Made by a program: the position numbers and the translations under genes
In this document: positions 51,422 through 60,451 of the stretch, piece by piece
Numbering within the stretch: position 1 is the stretch's first letter
Layout: each line of letters starts with the position of its first letter
Origin: ZC4RG42 sp036676355
Lineage (GTDB): Bacteria; Pseudomonadota; Gammaproteobacteria; Burkholderiales; SG8-39
Direction: 5' to 3'
NCBI GenBank assembly: GCA_036676355.1
Contig: JAKFDA010000055.1
Coordinates: forward strand, 1-64,000
Length of the DNA: 64,000 nucleotides
Notes under the pieces: model-generated
Seen by the model: the letters and a program-made list of their open reading frames with translations, nothing else
The model's database searches: none
Told to the model about the DNA's origin: nothing

Positions 51422-52086
51422 CAGCCGACCGTTTTCTTTCGCGATGGATGCGCCGCAAGGCAGCCGCCCGCCAGGCCGAAGCGGTGCGGCCGACGGCGCC
51501 CGCCCCGGGACCGGCGAAAGGGGCCGAGGCGCCTCCGGCCGTGCCGGTCGCGCCGCCCGATTCCGCAGCGGCAACTCCGCGCGCGCCGCAACCGCCGATA
51601 CAGACGGAACTGCCGACGCTGGACAGTTTGCAGGGTTTGGTTTCCGAGTATCGCGACTTCATGAACGTGGGCGTCGATCCGAACGTGCAGCGCGCGGCCT
51701 TGAAGAAATTGTTCGCCGACCCGCATTTCAACATCATGGACGGTCTGGATGTCTATATAGATGACTACGGCATTCCGGACCCGATCCCGCCGGCCATGCT
51801 TGCCAGCCTGAATCAGGCGCAAAGCTTGTTGTTCCGCGAGCCTGAAGTCGAATCTGTCGGTGCGCCGGAAACGGAACAGACGCCTGAGCCGGACACAATC
51901 GCGATGGTGGATGAGTCGGATGAGGTGGATGAGGCGGTCGAGACGGATGACGCGGTCGAGCCGGCGACGCCGGCGGTGCAGTTCGAATCCGAGCCGGTCG
52001 TAGCCGATTCGAAAGGCGCGACTGTTCCGGCTAGCTTGGGAAAAGAGCTACTGCCGGAGAGTGGAGAGGGTGGGGCTGACCATTAG
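51418..52086 (+). CDS. DUF3306 protein of the formate dehydrogenase cluster
   Basis: A 222-residue protein. The N-terminus FLSRWMRRKAAAR and the core YRDFMNVGVDPNVQRAALKKLF with DPHFNIMDGLDVYIDDYG mark DUF3306. The linker (20-60) is Ala/Pro-rich and the C-terminal ~80 residues are acidic and low in complexity. The 3' end contains a GGAGAGTGGAGAGG stretch like the dispersed GAGAGC repeats. Its function is unknown. It is followed by a 122-bp gap with a promoter, so the next genes may also be transcribed separately. Confidence 0.9.
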   Translation: MTADRFLSRWMRRKAAARQAEAVRPTAPAPGPAKGAEAPPAVPVAPPDSAAATPRAPQPPIQTELPTLDSLQGLVSEYRDFMNVGVDPNVQRAALKKLFADPHFNIMDGLDVYIDDYGIPDPIPPAMLASLNQAQSLLFREPEVESVGAPETEQTPEPDTIAMVDESDEVDEAVETDDAVEPATPAVQFESEPVVADSKGATVPASLGKELLPESGEGGADH

Positions 52087-52149
52087 AACAGTGTCGGTTT
52101 TTGTGTTAGGCATTTGTCACCACGTTACGACACTTAAAGCCGATTTCTC

Positions 52150-52187
52150 TTGCCGAATTGTGTAAAGTTGTTATGCTGTTTAACACA
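52150..52187 (+). promoter_or_regulatory. sigma-70-like promoter with overlapping inverted repeat before the Fe-S gene
   Basis: TTGCCG (52150-52155), 16 bases, TATGCT (52172-52177). An imperfect inverted repeat TTGTGTAAA (52158-52166) / TTTAACACA (52179-52187) brackets the -10 region, a good position for a repressor or redox regulator. The region is clearly AT-rich compared with its surroundings. Confidence 0.5.
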
Positions 52188-52208
52188 TAGCCAATAAGCG
52201 GGACGGGG

Positions 52209-54284
52209 ATGCATCAGGGTCATCGGCTTAAATTGTGCAATTGCAACAATACGATGCGTCTGGACGCGGACGCACTACAGGTTGCTCTGCGGGCCGAAAG
52301 ACCCCTCACAATCCACAACCAGCTTTGTCGTCGAGAAATCGGCGCTTTTCAAGCTGATGCCGCAAGCGGCTGCCTGGTCGCCTGTACTCAGGAAGCAGCG
52401 CTGTTCACGGAGGTCGCAGCCGAAAACGGTAGCGAAGCACCTCTTCAATTCCTAAATATTCGCGAAACCGCCGGCTGGTCAGCCGAAGGTGCGCAGGCGA
52501 TGCCCAAAATTGCCGCGCTGCTCGCAGCGGCGCAACTGCCCGCACCCGAACCTGTTCCCAACGTCAGCTATAAATCCGAGGGTCGCGTGCTGATTCTCGG
52601 ACCGGCCGCATCCGCGTTGCCATGGGCCGAACAACTGTCGGCGCAACTTGATGTCAGCGTGCTGCTGACCGATACGCGCGGCGGCGAACTGCCCGTTGAT
52701 CGCCGGTACCCGATCTGGGCGGGCAGGGCGGTTGGCCTCAAGGGCTATCTCGGGGCCTTCCAACTGAAATGGAAGTCCGAAAACCCCATCGATCTGGATC
52801 TCTGTACGCGCTGCAACGCCTGTATCGACGCCTGTCCGGAACAGGCGATCGGCTACGACTATCAAATTGATATGGAAAAGTGCGCGAGCCATCGCGCCTG
52901 TGTGAAGGCCTGCAGTGCGGTCCACGCGATCGATTTCGCCCGCGAAGTGACGCCGCGGAGCGCGGAGTTCGATCTTGTATTCGATCTGAGTCCGACACCC
53001 AGAATCACCATTCCGCACAAGCCACAAGGCTATTTCGCACCCGGCGCCGACCCTGTGGCGCAAGGTCGCGCCGCGGCTCAACTCGCTTATATGGTCGGCG
53101 AGTTCGACAAGCCCAAATTCTTTTCCTACAACGAACGCACCTGTGCGCACGGGCGTTCGAAAAAGCAGGGCTGCAACAACTGTGTCGAAGTCTGTTCGAC
53201 CTGGGCGATCAGCAGCGCGGGCGACAAGATCAAGGTCGAACCGCATCTGTGCGCCGGTTGCGGCGCCTGCGCGAGCGTGTGCCCCACGGGAGCGATGACC
53301 TACGCTTACCCGCATGTCAGCGACACCGGCGCGCGCCTCAAGACCATGCTCTCGGTGTACGGTGCGGCGGGTGGCAAAAACGCCGCCATTCTGTTCCACA
53401 ACGGCACCGAAGGCCGCGAGCAGATCGCCAAACTTGCGCGGCATGGCAAAGGTCTGCCCGCACGTGTAATTCCTGTCGAGCAATGGCATCCGGCGTCGAT
53501 CGGCATCGATCTGATGCTCGGCGCCATCGCATACGGTGCGAGTCAGGTGCTGGTGCAGATGACGCCCGGCGAAGCGAGCGAATACGGCGCCGCGACCACG
53601 CAGCAGATGAGCTACGCCGAGGCGATCCTGCATGGCCTCGGCTATGAAGGCGTACATTTTCGTGTCGTCGAGGCGACCGATACGCGCGCGCTCGAAGCCG
53701 CGTTGTGGAATCTCGTTCCGGCGTCATGCGTCGCCGAGACGGCGAGCTTTAATCTCGGCAATGAGAAACGCAACACGCTGGATTTCCTCTTCGAACATCT
53801 GGCCAGGCATGCGCCGCAGCCCGTCGAGGAAATCGCATTGCCGGCCGGCGCGCCGTTCGGGCACGTCAATCTCGATACTTCCAAGTGCACCTTGTGTCTG
53901 GCCTGCGTCGGCGCCTGTCCGGAATCGGCGCTGGTGGATGGCCGCGACGTGCCTGCGGTGAAGTTCATCGAACGCAATTGCGTGCAGTGCGGCTTGTGCG
54001 TGAACACCTGTCCCGAAAGCGCGCTTTCGCTGACGCCGCGGCTCATGCTGGGCGCAGTGGCCAAGCGCGAAGTGGCGCTGAACGAATCACAGCCGTTCCA
54101 CTGCGTGCGTTGCGGCAATGCGTTCGGTACGAAGCAGGTGATCGACACCATGCTGGGCAAGCTGAGCACGCATTCGATGTTCGGCGCAGGTGGGCAGACT
54201 TTGCGGCGTTTGCAGATGTGCGCCGACTGCAGGATCATCGACATGATGGAAGAGACGGAAGGGTCTTCCGTTTCCAAAGTATGA
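52209..54284 (+). CDS. multi-cluster 4Fe-4S ferredoxin-type protein of the formate dehydrogenase cluster
   Basis: A 691-residue cytoplasmic iron-sulfur protein. The N-terminus has Cys groups (KLCNCNN, NQLCRRE, GCLVACTQ). Ferredoxin motifs follow: CTRCNACIDACPEQA with CASHRACVKAC (~200-235), CNNCVEVC with CAGCGACASVCPTGA (~325-365), and CTLCLACVGACPESA with CVQCGLCVNTCPESA (~560-605). A last pair of C-x2-C motifs (CVRCGN, CADCR) is near the end. It could hold at least six clusters. It is usual in betaproteobacterial formate dehydrogenase operons and probably moves electrons or helps assembly. GGACGGGG precedes the ATG. Confidence 0.9.
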   Translation: MHQGHRLKLCNCNNTMRLDADALQVALRAERPLTIHNQLCRREIGAFQADAASGCLVACTQEAALFTEVAAENGSEAPLQFLNIRETAGWSAEGAQAMPKIAALLAAAQLPAPEPVPNVSYKSEGRVLILGPAASALPWAEQLSAQLDVSVLLTDTRGGELPVDRRYPIWAGRAVGLKGYLGAFQLKWKSENPIDLDLCTRCNACIDACPEQAIGYDYQIDMEKCASHRACVKACSAVHAIDFAREVTPRSAEFDLVFDLSPTPRITIPHKPQGYFAPGADPVAQGRAAAQLAYMVGEFDKPKFFSYNERTCAHGRSKKQGCNNCVEVCSTWAISSAGDKIKVEPHLCAGCGACASVCPTGAMTYAYPHVSDTGARLKTMLSVYGAAGGKNAAILFHNGTEGREQIAKLARHGKGLPARVIPVEQWHPASIGIDLMLGAIAYGASQVLVQMTPGEASEYGAATTQQMSYAEAILHGLGYEGVHFRVVEATDTRALEAALWNLVPASCVAETASFNLGNEKRNTLDFLFEHLARHAPQPVEEIALPAGAPFGHVNLDTSKCTLCLACVGACPESALVDGRDVPAVKFIERNCVQCGLCVNTCPESALSLTPRLMLGAVAKREVALNESQPFHCVRCGNAFGTKQVIDTMLGKLSTHSMFGAGGQTLRRLQMCADCRIIDMMEETEGSSVSKV

Positions 54285-54303
54285 GGCGCCTCAGGGACAT
54301 CGC

Positions 54304-54936
54304 GTGACAATGCCGACGACCGCCGTCATGACGCAGCAAACCGTAAACGCCGAAGCGCAGGCGCGTGCCGACTGGTATGCGTTCCTCGGGCGCATCTGGT
54401 ATGACGCGCCCGACGAATCCCTGCTGCGTACGATCGGGGATGCCGGGCAAATCGTCAGCGCAAGCAAAGCGACTCACCTCGATCTGGCGTGGCAGGCGTT
54501 GACAAAGGCCGCGCAAGCCGCCGACTGTCAAAAGGTCAAGCTGGAGTACGACACCGTTTTTGTGGGTACCGGCAAGGCTGAAGTCACGCCTTATATGTCG
54601 CACTACCTGTCGGACACGATGGGCAAGGAAAAATATCTGCTGCAATTGCGCAAGCTGCTCGATGAGCTTGGCCTTGCGCGCGCGGAAGCGGCACACGAGC
54701 CGGAGGACCATATCTCGGCGATATGCGAAGTCATGCGCCATCTCATTCTGTCCGGCGGAGAAGAGGAGCACACGCTCGATCGCCAGGCTGAACTGTTCAA
54801 TCGCTATCTCGCGCGGGGCTACGCCGCATTCGTGGCTGCCGCGCTCGCTTCAACTCAAACTGATTTTTACAAAAACGTCGCACGTTTTACCGAGGCGTTC
54901 TTCGATATCGAGGTGACATCGTTCGAAATGCTGTGA
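54304..54936 (+). CDS. TorD/DmsD-family molybdoenzyme chaperone
   Basis: A 208-210-residue all-helical protein. Marks of the TorD family: RADWYAFLGRIWYDAPDE at the N-terminus, VKLEYDTVFVGTGKAEVTPYMSHYL and EPEDHISAICEVMRHLI. It would bind the Tat signal peptide of the catalytic subunit and hold export until the cofactor is inserted. A GTG at 54304 or an ATG at 54310 can start it. It lies 19 bases after the Fe-S gene. Confidence 0.92.
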   Translation: MTMPTTAVMTQQTVNAEAQARADWYAFLGRIWYDAPDESLLRTIGDAGQIVSASKATHLDLAWQALTKAAQAADCQKVKLEYDTVFVGTGKAEVTPYMSHYLSDTMGKEKYLLQLRKLLDELGLARAEAAHEPEDHISAICEVMRHLILSGGEEEHTLDRQAELFNRYLARGYAAFVAAALASTQTDFYKNVARFTEAFFDIEVTSFEML

Positions 54937-54974
54937 CCTTGATGTTGTAACTGTTTGCCAATGAGGAGGCACCA

Positions 54975-55166
54975 ATGGCCAAGCCAAAGCTGAGTCGCAG
55001 AAAATTCATGCTGTCCGTCGGAGCAGGTACTGCAGTGGCGGCGGCTGCCGTTGCGAGCAAAGCTGTATCAAATAACGCGGCAGAGCCGCAAGCACAGGCC
55101 GATACGCGCAAGGGTTACGCGCTTAGCGAGCACGTGCGCAAGTACTACCGCACCACGCTCATCTAA
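54975..55166 (+). CDS. small Tat-signal protein of the formate dehydrogenase operon
   Basis: A 63-residue protein, mostly a twin-arginine signal (SRRKFMLSVGAGTAVAAAAVA), with the conserved ending GYALSEHVRKYYRTTLI. Such small Tat proteins regularly precede fdhA in this operon type; their role is unknown. GAGGAGG lies before the ATG, and AAGGAGG follows for the next gene, 11 bases away. Confidence 0.9.
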   Translation: MAKPKLSRRKFMLSVGAGTAVAAAAVASKAVSNNAAEPQAQADTRKGYALSEHVRKYYRTTLI

Positions 55167-55177
55167 GGAGGCCCGCG

Positions 55178-58138
55178 ATGTTACTCACTAAAAGAAGTGG
55201 CAATACTTCTGCTGTCGGTGCTCGTCCCAGCGCTTTGTCGCAGGGGCTCGCCGCCGCGCTGACGCAAACCATCGACCGACGTACGTTTCTCAAGCGTTCC
55301 GGCGTTACCGTAGGCGCGGGTGCGTTCGCCACGCAGTTGCCGTTCAACATGATCACCGAAGCCAAGGCGCAGGAAAAGCCGGCCGGTGCATCGAAGGCGG
55401 AAACGAAACGTACCGTCTGTACGCACTGTGCCGTGGGCTGTGCCATCGATGCCGTGGTCGAAAACGGCATCTGGGTACGCCAGGAGCCGGTCTTCGATTC
55501 GCCCATCAACATGGGCGCACACTGCGCCAAGGGCGCCGCGGCACGCGAGCACGGCATGACCGAGAACTCGCACCGTCTCAAGTATCCGATGAAGCTGGTG
55601 AATGGAAAATACCAGCGCATCAGCTGGGATCAGGCGCTCGACGAAATCAGCAAGAAGATGCTGAAGATCCGCGAGGAATCGGGCCCCGATGCAATGTATT
55701 ACATCGGCTCCTCCAAGCACTCCAACGAGGGCTCGTATCTCATGTGCAAGTGGGTGCGCCTCTGGGGCACCAACAATACCGACCACCAGGCGCGCATCTG
55801 TCACTCCACCACCGTATCCGGCGTCGCGAACACCTGGGGCTATGGTGCGATGACCAACTCCATGAACGACATGGAGAATTCGAAGGCGATGCTCTACATC
55901 GGCTCGAACCCGGCTGAGGCACACCCGGTGTCGATGCTGCATTCGATGCACGCGCAGGAGAATGGCGCCAAGATCATCGTCTGTGATCCGCGCTTCACCC
56001 GCTCGGCCGCGAAAGCGGATCAGTTCATCCGTTTCCGTTCCGGCACGGACGTCGCGGTGCTGTTCGGTATCCTGTATCACGTTTTCAAAAACGGCTGGGA
56101 AGACAAGGATTACATCGAAAAGCGCGTCTACGGTATGGACAAGGTGCGCGAAAATATCCTCAAGACCTGGACGCCGGCGGAAGCCGAGCGGGTGACCGGC
56201 TGCTCCGAGGAGTCGCTCTACAAGGCCGCCGAGACGATGGCGAAGAACAAGCCGTCTACGCTGGTCTGGTGCATGGGGCAGACGCAACACTCGATCGGCA
56301 ACGCGATGGTGCGCGCATCGTGCATCGTGCAACTGGCGCTCGGCAACGTCGGCGTGTCCGGTGGCGGTGCCAACATTTTCCGCGGTCACGACAACGTGCA
56401 GGGGGCGACGGACATCGGGCCCAACCCCGATTCCCTGCCCGGCTACTACGGTGTTGCGCCCGGCGCCTTCACGCATTGGGCGCGTGTCTGGAACGTCGAT
56501 CTCGAATGGCTCAAGAAGCGGTATGCGTCGCCCGCGTTGATGAACAAGCCCGGCATCACGGTCTCGCGTTGGAGCGACGGTGTGCTGGAGAACCCCGACC
56601 ATATCGACCAGCCCGGCAATATCCGCGGCGTCTTCTATTGGGGTCATGCACCGAACTCGCAGTCGCGCGGCCCCGAATTCAAGCGGGCGATGGACAAGCT
56701 CGATCTGCTGGTCGTAGTCGATCCATATCCTTCCGGAACGGCGGTCATGGCTGCAATGCCGGGCAAGCAGGAGGACGCCAACCCGAATCGTGATGTGTAT
56801 CTGCTGCCGGCGGCAACGCAGTTCGAGACATCCGGATCGGTGACGGCCTCGAACCGTTCGATTCAGTGGCGCGAGAAAGTCATCGAGCCGCTGTTCGAAT
56901 CGAAGCCCGATCACACCATCATGTATCTGTTGGCCAAGAAACTCGGCTTCGCCGATGAGCTCGTCGGCAAGCGCGACGGCAAACAGAACATTCAGGTCGT
57001 CAACGACGAGCCGGTGATCGAAGACATTACGCGTGAATTCAACCGCGGTGCATGGACGGTCGGTTACACCGGCCAATCGCCCGAACGTCTGAAGGCGCAC
57101 ATGCGCAACATGCACGTCTTCGATATCAAGACGATGCGTGCCAAGGGCGGGGTGGACAAGGAGACCGGCTACGTGCTCGACGGCGAATACTTCGGGCTGC
57201 CGTGGCCATGCTACGGAACTGCGGAGATCAAGCACCCCGGCACACACGTGCTTTACAACACGAGCCTTCCGATGATGGAGGGAGGTGGTTGCTTCCGCGC
57301 GAACTTCGGGGTCGAACGCGACGGGGAAAGCCTGCTGGCCGGGGACGGTTCCCATCCGAAAGACGGAGAAATCACTACCGGCTATCCCGAGTTCGATCAC
57401 GTCCTGCTGAAGAAACTCGGCTGGTGGGACGAACTGACCGATGCGGAAAAGCAGGAGGCCGAGGGCAGGAACTGGAAGACGGATCTGTCGGGCGGCATTC
57501 AGCGTGTCGCGATGAAGCATGGTTGCCATTTCTGGGGCAATGCCAAGGCACGCGCGGTGGTGTGGAACTTCCCCGATCCGGTGCCGCTGCATCGCGAACC
57601 GATCTACAGCCCGCGCCCCGACCTGGTGGACGACTACCCGACGCACGACGACAAGAAGGCCTTCTGGCGTATGCCGACGCTCTACAAGAGCGTGCAGGAG
57701 AAAAATCGCGACATCAGCCAGAAGTTCCCGATCGTCCTGAGCAGCGGTCGAGTGGTGGAATACGAGGGGGGCGGTGACGAAACGCGTTCCAATCCGTGGC
57801 TGGCCGAACTGCAGCAGAAGATGTACGTGGAGATCAATCCGAAGGCGGCCAACGATCGTGGCATTCGTAACGGTGAATATGTGTGGGTGACTACGCCGGA
57901 AGGTGCGCGATTGAAAGTGACGGCGAAGGTGACGGAGCGCGTCGATGAGAAACTGGCATTCATGCCCTTCGCGTTCGCGGGTTGGTGGAGGGGGGAGGAC
58001 ATGCTGGCCTACTACCCGGAAGGGGCCGCGCCGATTGTGCGCGGCGAGGCGGCCAACACGGCGACCACCTACGGATACGACTCGGTCACGATGATGCAGG
58101 AGACCAAGACGACCGTGTGCCAAATCGAGAAAGCGTAG
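55178..58138 (+). CDS. fdhA: formate dehydrogenase catalytic (alpha) subunit, cysteine type
   Basis: A 986-residue molybdopterin (bis-MGD) enzyme oxidising formate to CO2 in the periplasm. A Tat signal (DRRTFLKRSGVTVGAGAF) lies near residue 33. The [4Fe-4S] motif is VCTHCAVGC...GAHCAKG (~80-115). The molybdenum ligand is Cys208 in QARICHSTTVSG (codon 55799-55801), where E. coli FdnG has selenocysteine. A C-terminal cofactor domain contains NGEYVWVTTPEGARLKVTAKV. It forms a complex with the Fe-S subunit (58202) and cytochrome b (59085). AAGGAGG precedes the ATG. Confidence 0.96.
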   Translation: MLLTKRSGNTSAVGARPSALSQGLAAALTQTIDRRTFLKRSGVTVGAGAFATQLPFNMITEAKAQEKPAGASKAETKRTVCTHCAVGCAIDAVVENGIWVRQEPVFDSPINMGAHCAKGAAAREHGMTENSHRLKYPMKLVNGKYQRISWDQALDEISKKMLKIREESGPDAMYYIGSSKHSNEGSYLMCKWVRLWGTNNTDHQARICHSTTVSGVANTWGYGAMTNSMNDMENSKAMLYIGSNPAEAHPVSMLHSMHAQENGAKIIVCDPRFTRSAAKADQFIRFRSGTDVAVLFGILYHVFKNGWEDKDYIEKRVYGMDKVRENILKTWTPAEAERVTGCSEESLYKAAETMAKNKPSTLVWCMGQTQHSIGNAMVRASCIVQLALGNVGVSGGGANIFRGHDNVQGATDIGPNPDSLPGYYGVAPGAFTHWARVWNVDLEWLKKRYASPALMNKPGITVSRWSDGVLENPDHIDQPGNIRGVFYWGHAPNSQSRGPEFKRAMDKLDLLVVVDPYPSGTAVMAAMPGKQEDANPNRDVYLLPAATQFETSGSVTASNRSIQWREKVIEPLFESKPDHTIMYLLAKKLGFADELVGKRDGKQNIQVVNDEPVIEDITREFNRGAWTVGYTGQSPERLKAHMRNMHVFDIKTMRAKGGVDKETGYVLDGEYFGLPWPCYGTAEIKHPGTHVLYNTSLPMMEGGGCFRANFGVERDGESLLAGDGSHPKDGEITTGYPEFDHVLLKKLGWWDELTDAEKQEAEGRNWKTDLSGGIQRVAMKHGCHFWGNAKARAVVWNFPDPVPLHREPIYSPRPDLVDDYPTHDDKKAFWRMPTLYKSVQEKNRDISQKFPIVLSSGRVVEYEGGGDETRSNPWLAELQQKMYVEINPKAANDRGIRNGEYVWVTTPEGARLKVTAKVTERVDEKLAFMPFAFAGWWRGEDMLAYYPEGAAPIVRGEAANTATTYGYDSVTMMQETKTTVCQIEKA

Positions 58139-58201
58139 TCAACGCAAACAACGGAGCGACCCGTGCGCTAACGCACGGGTCGACCCCCGGAGGAGACAGA
58201 C

Positions 58202-58834
58202 ATGGCAAGAATGAAATTTTTGTGCGACGCCGAGCGCTGCATCGAATGCAACGGCTGCGTGACTGCGTGCAAGAACACCAACGAAGTGCCGTGGGGCGTC
58301 AATCGACGGCGCGTCGTGACGATGAATCAGGGCGTGCCCGGCGAGAAATCGATTTCCGTCGCCTGTATGCACTGTTCGGACGCGCCCTGTATGGCGGTGT
58401 GTCCGGTCGATTGCTTCTACCAGACCAGCGAAGGTGTGGTGCTGCACGACAAGGATATGTGTATCGGCTGCGGCTATTGCTTCTATGCCTGCCCGTTCGG
58501 TGCGCCGCAGTTCCCGCAGACCGGCGCCTTCGGCATGCGCGGCAAAATGGACAAATGCACTTTCTGCGCAGGTGGCCCTGAAGCCGACGGCAGTCCCGAG
58601 GAATTCGCCAAGTACGGTCAGAACCGTCTGGCGGAAGGCAAGTTGCCGGCGTGCGCCGAGATGTGCTCCACCAAAGCCCTGCTGGCCGGCGATGGCGATG
58701 TCATCTCGGAGATCTTCAGGCAGCGCGTCACTATCCGTGGCAGGGGTGCGCAGGTTGCCGGCTGGGACAGCGCTTATGGGCGCCCGGAAAAAGGTGCTAC
58801 TGCGGCGCCTGGCAATTCTCAATCGGCCAAGTGA
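58202..58834 (+). CDS. fdhB: formate dehydrogenase iron-sulfur (beta) subunit
   Basis: A 210-residue electron-transfer subunit with four [4Fe-4S] motifs: CIECNGCVTACKNTNEVPWG, CMHCSDAPCMAVCPVDC, CIGCGYCFYACPFGAP, and CTFC...CAEMC. It has no C-terminal membrane helix, unlike E. coli FdnH. It takes electrons from the catalytic subunit to cytochrome b. GGAGGAGAC precedes the ATG. A short GC-rich hairpin (GACCCGTGCG/CGCACGGGTC) lies in the 63-base gap before it. Confidence 0.96.
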   Translation: MARMKFLCDAERCIECNGCVTACKNTNEVPWGVNRRRVVTMNQGVPGEKSISVACMHCSDAPCMAVCPVDCFYQTSEGVVLHDKDMCIGCGYCFYACPFGAPQFPQTGAFGMRGKMDKCTFCAGGPEADGSPEEFAKYGQNRLAEGKLPACAEMCSTKALLAGDGDVISEIFRQRVTIRGRGAQVAGWDSAYGRPEKGATAAPGNSQSAK

Positions 58835-58844
58835 GGGGGATCGC

Positions 58845-59060
58845 ATGTACAAACTTTTGCTTGTAGCAGTGAGCGCGGTGTTTCTTACCGCATGCAGCGA
58901 ACCCAATCAGAGTACCCAGACGTACGACGGGAAGGCCTATTCCGGCAAGACCGACACGCAACCTTGGCAGAGCGCGGCCTTCCAGGGCGATAAAACCGCG
59001 TGGGACCGTGCGTTGAAGCAGCGAAACGCCAACCAGAACGAGTACGGCCGCACGCGGTAA
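58845..59060 (+). CDS. small lipoprotein between fdhB and the cytochrome b gene
   Basis: A 71-residue protein with a lipoprotein signal (MYKLLLVAVSAVFLTACSE; lipobox LTAC). The mature part is short and polar (YDGKAYSGKTDTQPWQSAAF, then KTAWDRALKQRNANQNEYGR). It would be anchored to a membrane facing the periplasm, where the dehydrogenase works. I know no functional family. It begins ten bases after fdhB, with GAGGGG as ribosome site, so it is clearly part of the operon. Confidence 0.88.
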   Translation: MYKLLLVAVSAVFLTACSEPNQSTQTYDGKAYSGKTDTQPWQSAAFQGDKTAWDRALKQRNANQNEYGRTR

Positions 59061-59084
59061 GCGGGTGACTCAGAGGAGGTAGAC

Positions 59085-60158
59085 ATGGGGCATCAATCGA
59101 TCGACTGGGTCGTACGCATCGCGCTCGCACTGTTGTTGACGGTGTCGGGGGGCGCGTGGGCGCAGCAGGACATGAGTTCGCAGCAGCAGCAGGCTCAACG
59201 GGAAATCACGCAACCCGGCAACAACGCGCCGTATTGGCGAGATGTGCGGGGGCGCGACACGATCGGGGGCACGGTAGGTGTAAGTACGGTGACGGGACGC
59301 GAAGCCGGCGTACTCATCCAGAGTGAAGGTCAGACTTGGCGCGAAGTGCGCAACGGCCCGCTGACGCAAATTGGCGGATGGTTGCTCGCGGTGGTGTTCA
59401 TCGCGGTGCTGGTGTTCTACGCGATCAAGGGCAGCATCGGGCTGAGGGAACCGGAAACGGGACGCCTTATCCCGCGCTTCTCGCTGTGGGAACGCGTACT
59501 CCACTGGACCACGGCGATCACTTTTCTCACCCTCGCATTCAGCGGATTGGCCATGTTGTTCGGTCGGTACATCCTGGTGCCGATCCTGGGCCATGGTGCC
59601 TTCAGCTGGATCGCGGTGGCTTCCAAGACGCTGCACAACTTCATCGGCCCGCTTTTCGTCGTGTGCACGCTGGCGATGTTCTTCACCTTCGTGAAGGACA
59701 ACATCTGGCGCAGCTATGACGGGGAATGGGTAAGACGCTTCGGCGGATTGCTCTCGAAGGGGCATGACGAACCGAAGTCGCATCGCTTCAATGCCGGCGA
59801 AAAAGCCTGGTTCTGGGGCGGACTGTCGCTGCTCGGGTTGGTGGTCGGTTTCTCCGGCCTGGTGCTCGATTTCCCCAACTTCGATCAGACACGCCAGACG
59901 ATGCAGTTGGCCAACATTGTCCACTTGATCGGCGCGACCTTGTTCATGGTCGGCGCGATGGGGCACATCTACATGGGTACCCTCGGAATGCGCGGCGCTT
60001 TCAAAGCCATGAAAACCGGCTATGTGGACGAAACCTGGGCGAAGGAGCATCACTACTATTGGTACGAAGACGTTAAGGCCGGTCGTATTGCGCCAGTGGA
60101 CGCGTCGGCAAACGTGACATCCGCGGGACGCGGTCCAGTAGCCGGCACCACCAACTAA
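59085..60158 (+). CDS. fdhC: formate dehydrogenase cytochrome b (gamma) subunit
   Basis: A 357-residue membrane protein with a signal peptide (ALALLLTVSGGAWAQ), a ~70-residue periplasmic segment and four membrane helices. Haem b ligands are likely the His of RVLHWTTAITF, LHNFIGPLF, and the C-terminal MGHIYMGTLGMRGAF. It moves electrons from the Fe-S subunit to the quinone pool. The N-terminal periplasmic extension is typical of the long FdoI/FdhC type, not of E. coli FdnI. GAGGAGG lies before the ATG. Confidence 0.95.
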   Translation: MGHQSIDWVVRIALALLLTVSGGAWAQQDMSSQQQQAQREITQPGNNAPYWRDVRGRDTIGGTVGVSTVTGREAGVLIQSEGQTWREVRNGPLTQIGGWLLAVVFIAVLVFYAIKGSIGLREPETGRLIPRFSLWERVLHWTTAITFLTLAFSGLAMLFGRYILVPILGHGAFSWIAVASKTLHNFIGPLFVVCTLAMFFTFVKDNIWRSYDGEWVRRFGGLLSKGHDEPKSHRFNAGEKAWFWGGLSLLGLVVGFSGLVLDFPNFDQTRQTMQLANIVHLIGATLFMVGAMGHIYMGTLGMRGAFKAMKTGYVDETWAKEHHYYWYEDVKAGRIAPVDASANVTSAGRGPVAGTTN

Positions 60159-60169
60159 GGGAGAGCGTC

Positions 60170-60433
60170 ATGAAGCGATGGATATTGCTGGCCGCCTTAT
60201 TGCTCGCAGCGCCGACCTTCGCGGCGCTGCCGCCACCCACGCCGGAAGAGGCAGCGGCCGCCGCGGCGAAGAAAGCCAAGGCGGACGAGGCATCCAAGCA
60301 GGCCGCGGAATTGCTTGACAAGGCGCAGGACCGCGCGGTGCAGAACTACAGACAGAATCAAAGCGCCAAGGGGCAATCGGGCAGCAATGGCGGGGCGAAG
60401 AGCAATGGTGGAGCGAAGATGCCTACGTCCTGA
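60170..60433 (+). CDS. small secreted Ala/Lys-rich protein
   Basis: An 87-residue protein with a signal peptide (MKRWILLAALLLAAPTFAA), then an Ala/Lys/Glu helix (EEAAAAAAKKAKADEASKQ) and a Gly/Ser/Asn-rich tail with the repeat SNGGAK. It is probably periplasmic and partly disordered. It lies 11 bases after the cytochrome b gene with GGGAGAG as ribosome site. I recognise no function. Confidence 0.82.
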   Translation: MKRWILLAALLLAAPTFAALPPPTPEEAAAAAAKKAKADEASKQAAELLDKAQDRAVQNYRQNQSAKGQSGSNGGAKSNGGAKMPTS

Positions 60434-60451
60434 GCGAGCTAAAGGAAAGCC

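Noticed and set aside
52479..53657. 392-codon minus-strand frame opposite the Fe-S gene
   Set aside because: No domain features; the plus strand encodes clear ferredoxin motifs.
55799..55801. Possible selenocysteine codon in fdhA
   Set aside because: The codon at the molybdenum ligand is TGT (Cys208), and the frame is open throughout.
55181..58123. 980-codon open frame on the minus strand opposite fdhA
   Set aside because: Its product is His/Arg/Val-rich with no family features and mirrors the codon use of fdhA. It is an antisense shadow in GC-rich DNA.
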